A model generated the notes under the pieces. The model worked only from the letters and a program-made list of their open reading frames with translations. It had not been told where the DNA came from and ran no database searches. DNA of 5,157 nucleotides from Myxococcales bacterium (lineage in GTDB: Bacteria; Myxococcota_C; UBA6777), in NCBI GenBank assembly GCA_027005175.1, contig JALTMC010000376.1:1-5157 (forward strand), in the 5' to 3' direction. Within the stretch, counting starts at the first letter, position 1, and the number at the start of each line of letters is the position of its first letter. This document shows positions 4,558 through 5,157 of this stretch, piece by piece. Made by a program: the position numbers and the translations under genes.

Positions 4558-5157
4558 ATGAGTGAGACGTTGGACTGGACGGTGAAGCGATTGTTGGAGT
4601 GGAGCCATACCTACTTTGGAGACAAAGGTATTGACTCACCAAAGACAACGGCAGAGTTATTGCTTGCCGATGTCCTGTCTTGCAAGCGTCTCGATCTCTA
4701 CTACAGGTACGAACAACCCCTCTTGCCCGATGAGTTAGCCCGATACAAAGATGTGGTGAAGCGTCGAGTCAAACACGAGCCCACCCAGTATATCTTGGGG
4801 GAGTGGGAGTTTTGGTCGCTGCCACTCCAGGTCGACCAACGTGTCCTGATTCCTCGACCTGAAACAGAGGTGCTGGTAGAGGAAGTTCTGAAAGCAGTTC
4901 AAGAAGGAGATGTCCCGGCCCATGGCTCTTTCTTGGATCTTTGTACAGGCTCTGGAGCCATTGCTTGTGCCTTAGCCACCGAATGCCCTGAAGCCTCCCT
5001 TCATGCCACAGACCTCTCCACAGATGCCCTCGAAGTCGCACAGATCAACGTAACACAATTAAAACTAGAAGAGCGCATTACCCTCTACCAAGGCGACTTG
5101 TTTGAGCCACTCCCAGAACAAAAGTATGATGTGATCGCTTCCAACCCTCCTTATGTC
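4558..5157 (+). CDS. prmC: Release factor glutamine N5-methyltransferase, C-terminus missing
   Basis: PrmC (HemK) transfers a methyl group from SAM to the side-chain amide of the GGQ glutamine in RF1 and RF2, which raises termination efficiency. Two hundred codons are present and the right edge cuts the gene; family members are usually 280-300 residues. The N-terminal helical substrate-binding domain covers about 1-90 (TTAELLLADVL at 30-40, then EPTQYILGEWEF at 74-85). RVLIPRPETE is at 95-104. The SAM-binding loop FLDLCTGSGAIA is at 125-136, with Cys129 where many homologues have Gly. ATDLS at 150-154 follows motif I. The catalytic NPPY, which holds the target glutamine, is at 196-199. The ribosome binding site AAAGAGG ends ten bases before the ATG, with a T-run between. 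It lies 122 bases after prfA, whose product is its substrate. Confidence 0.98.
   Translation, partial: MSETLDWTVKRLLEWSHTYFGDKGIDSPKTTAELLLADVLSCKRLDLYYRYEQPLLPDELARYKDVVKRRVKHEPTQYILGEWEFWSLPLQVDQRVLIPRPETEVLVEEVLKAVQEGDVPAHGSFLDLCTGSGAIACALATECPEASLHATDLSTDALEVAQINVTQLKLEERITLYQGDLFEPLPEQKYDVIASNPPYV

Noticed and set aside
4254-4565. Plus-strand frame overlapping the end of prfA and the spacer
   Set aside because: Most of it is a shifted reading of conserved RF1 codons, and the rest translates the direct repeats. There is no independent support.

Overview
The window looks like chromosomal DNA from a Gram-negative bacterium. A Myxococcota or other 'deltaproteobacterial' relative is my best guess. 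The reasons are a very long lipoprotein built from kelch and SBBP-type beta-propeller repeats, a C+ type ribosomal protein L31, the gene order rpmE-prfA-prmC, and a PrmC with the DLCTGSG form of the SAM-binding loop. Base composition appears moderate, near half G+C. The lineage is inferred from these traits and not proven.

Layout. Positions 1-2448 (minus strand) hold one uninterrupted reading frame of 816 codons that runs off the left edge. It encodes a lipoprotein with an N-terminal domain I do not recognise, seven kelch-like repeats, a Pro/Glu/Ser-rich linker, and the start of a second propeller of a different type. Positions 2449-2838 are a divergent intergenic region with a candidate promoter on each strand. 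On the rpmE side there is a 7-9-7 inverted repeat over the candidate promoter and a perfect 16-bp palindrome just before the ribosome binding site. Positions 2839-3039 encode ribosomal protein L31 (rpmE). Positions 3040-3346 are a 307-bp spacer with no convincing gene but with a large imperfect inverted repeat and two smaller hairpins. Positions 3347-4435 encode peptide chain release factor 1 (prfA). Positions 4436-4557 are a 122-bp spacer with two near-identical 26-bp direct repeats flanking small inverted repeats. Positions 4558-5157 hold the first 200 codons of prmC, cut off by the right edge just after its NPPY motif.

How the genes fit together. The three plus-strand genes all serve translation. 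L31 is a ribosomal protein, RF1 releases the finished peptide at UAA/UAG, and PrmC methylates the glutamine of the RF1 GGQ motif, so an enzyme lies directly downstream of its substrate. No clear terminator or internal promoter was found, so co-transcription is plausible, but the two gaps are long for an operon and both are rich in repeats or inverted repeats. The lipoprotein gene is divergently transcribed and has no evident functional link to the translation genes.

I do not see a defence system, mobile element, CRISPR array, tRNA or rRNA. The least explained parts are the non-coding structures around rpmE, prfA and prmC, and the two-propeller lipoprotein.
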